Below are positions 5,385 through 5,817 of a stretch of DNA of 5,817 bases, in pieces; the first letter of the stretch is position 1, and every line of letters starts with the position of its first letter. A program made the position numbers and the translations under genes. The stretch spans positions 1-5,817 of the forward strand of contig CANKNP010000320.1 of the NCBI GenBank assembly GCA_947483545.1. The letters run 5' to 3'. The notes below the pieces were generated by a model that was not told the origin of the DNA, ran no database searches, and saw nothing but the letters and a program-made list of their open reading frames with translations. The stretch is from Deltaproteobacteria bacterium (lineage in GTDB: Bacteria; Myxococcota; UBA796; SXON01).

Positions 5385-5817
5385 ATGCTGTTGTTGATCC
5401 GCCCCCTCGTGGGGCTCTTGAGCTGCCAGAGCCTCGATGAGATGAACCTTCTCGATGCCAACAATTGTGCGCCAACCCGCAACGTGGTGGTCGCCCGAGT
5501 GCTGGATGGCGACACGTTCGAGACCACGGAGGGCGAGACAATCCGGCTCCTCGGCATCAACGCGCCCGAGATCGAGCACCCTCCCGACGCGGAAGAGTGC
5601 TGGGGCTCGGAGTCGGCGACCTGGCTCAACGAGGAGCTCTACGGCCAGGAGCTGCGCCTCGGCTTCGACGTGACCTGCGAAGATGCATACGAACGCACGC
5701 TCGCCTACGCCTGGGTCGAAGGCCCGCTGGAAGAAGACACCGACGACGTGTTGATCAACGAGCTGTCCGTTCGAGAGGGACAGTCCCGCGTCTACGAAGA
5801 CTTCGACAACGTGAGCC
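5385..5817 (+). CDS. Staphylococcal-nuclease-like protein, possible lipoprotein, C-terminus cut by window edge
   Basis: This is a predicted SNase-fold (thermonuclease-like) protein of which 144 codons are visible. The fold starts near residue 33: NVVVARVLDGDTFE holds Asp43 (equivalent to SNase Asp21), IRLLGINAPEIEHP holds Arg54 and Glu62 (Arg35 and Glu43), and YERTLAYAWV holds Arg104 (Arg87). The second calcium ligand, Asp40 in SNase, is Asn59 here. The N-terminus is a short hydrophobic run ending LLSC (Cys14), which could be a lipobox and would put the protein on the periplasmic side of a membrane. The fit is imperfect: the only positive charge is Arg6, inside the hydrophobic run. Cys28, Cys72 and Cys98 could form disulfides, consistent with export. 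ATG 5385 is the first start after an in-frame TAA at 5376; ATG 5442 is an alternative that would remove the signal. No good Shine-Dalgarno is seen. The likely activity is Ca-dependent cleavage of DNA or RNA, but the natural substrate is unknown. Confidence 0.87.
   Translation, partial: MLLLIRPLVGLLSCQSLDEMNLLDANNCAPTRNVVVARVLDGDTFETTEGETIRLLGINAPEIEHPPDAEECWGSESATWLNEELYGQELRLGFDVTCEDAYERTLAYAWVEGPLEEDTDDVLINELSVREGQSRVYEDFDNVS

Noticed and set aside
3977..5440. 487-codon open frame on the plus strand
   Set aside because: It is antisense to wzt, which has every ABC ATPase motif. The shadow product has no recognisable domain and runs across the start of the nuclease gene.
5455..5470. Minus-strand TTGGCA as a -35 element for wzt
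   Set aside because: No acceptable -10 hexamer is found 16 to 18 bases downstream on that strand.

Overview
The window is GC-rich throughout and densely coding, with five protein genes and no RNA genes, mobile elements or CRISPR repeats that I could find. The gene types fit a GC-rich, chemotaxis-rich Gram-negative bacterium. The Cys-Pro-Thr style nuclease lipoprotein and the CheB-CheR hybrid would suit a Myxococcota/Deltaproteobacteria-like genome, but that placement is an inference without a database search.

Left part (1-2806): two methylesterase genes stand head to head. On the minus strand, a large CheB-CheR-PAS hybrid starts at 2082 and runs off the left edge with at least 694 residues. 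On the plus strand, a small single-domain CheB (2222-2806) is transcribed away from it. The 139-base gap between them holds an imperfect 9-bp inverted repeat just upstream of the small cheB. Neither protein has a receiver domain, so neither is the textbook REC-CheB. Together they look like an auxiliary sensory methylation module.

Middle (2807-2852): the small cheB and the next minus-strand gene converge across 46 bases that contain a hairpin. It may act as a terminator for both strands, although it has no T-tract.

Right part (2853-5368, minus strand): a two-gene operon encodes a Wzt-type ABC ATPase with a C-terminal glycan-binding domain, followed by a GT-B glycosyltransferase. The two are coupled by a 4-base TTGA stop/start overlap. 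The pair implies export and assembly of a surface polysaccharide, but the partner permease (Wzm) is not in the window and has no room next to this operon.

Right edge (5385-5817, plus strand): a staphylococcal-nuclease-like protein, possibly a lipoprotein, starts only 16 bases from the wzt start codon in the opposite direction and is cut by the window end.

Long reading frames antisense to the hybrid and to wzt are high-GC shadows. The window looks like ordinary accessory chromosomal content. The points most worth a second look are the paired non-canonical CheB domains, the permease-less wzt operon, and the very tight divergent start region.
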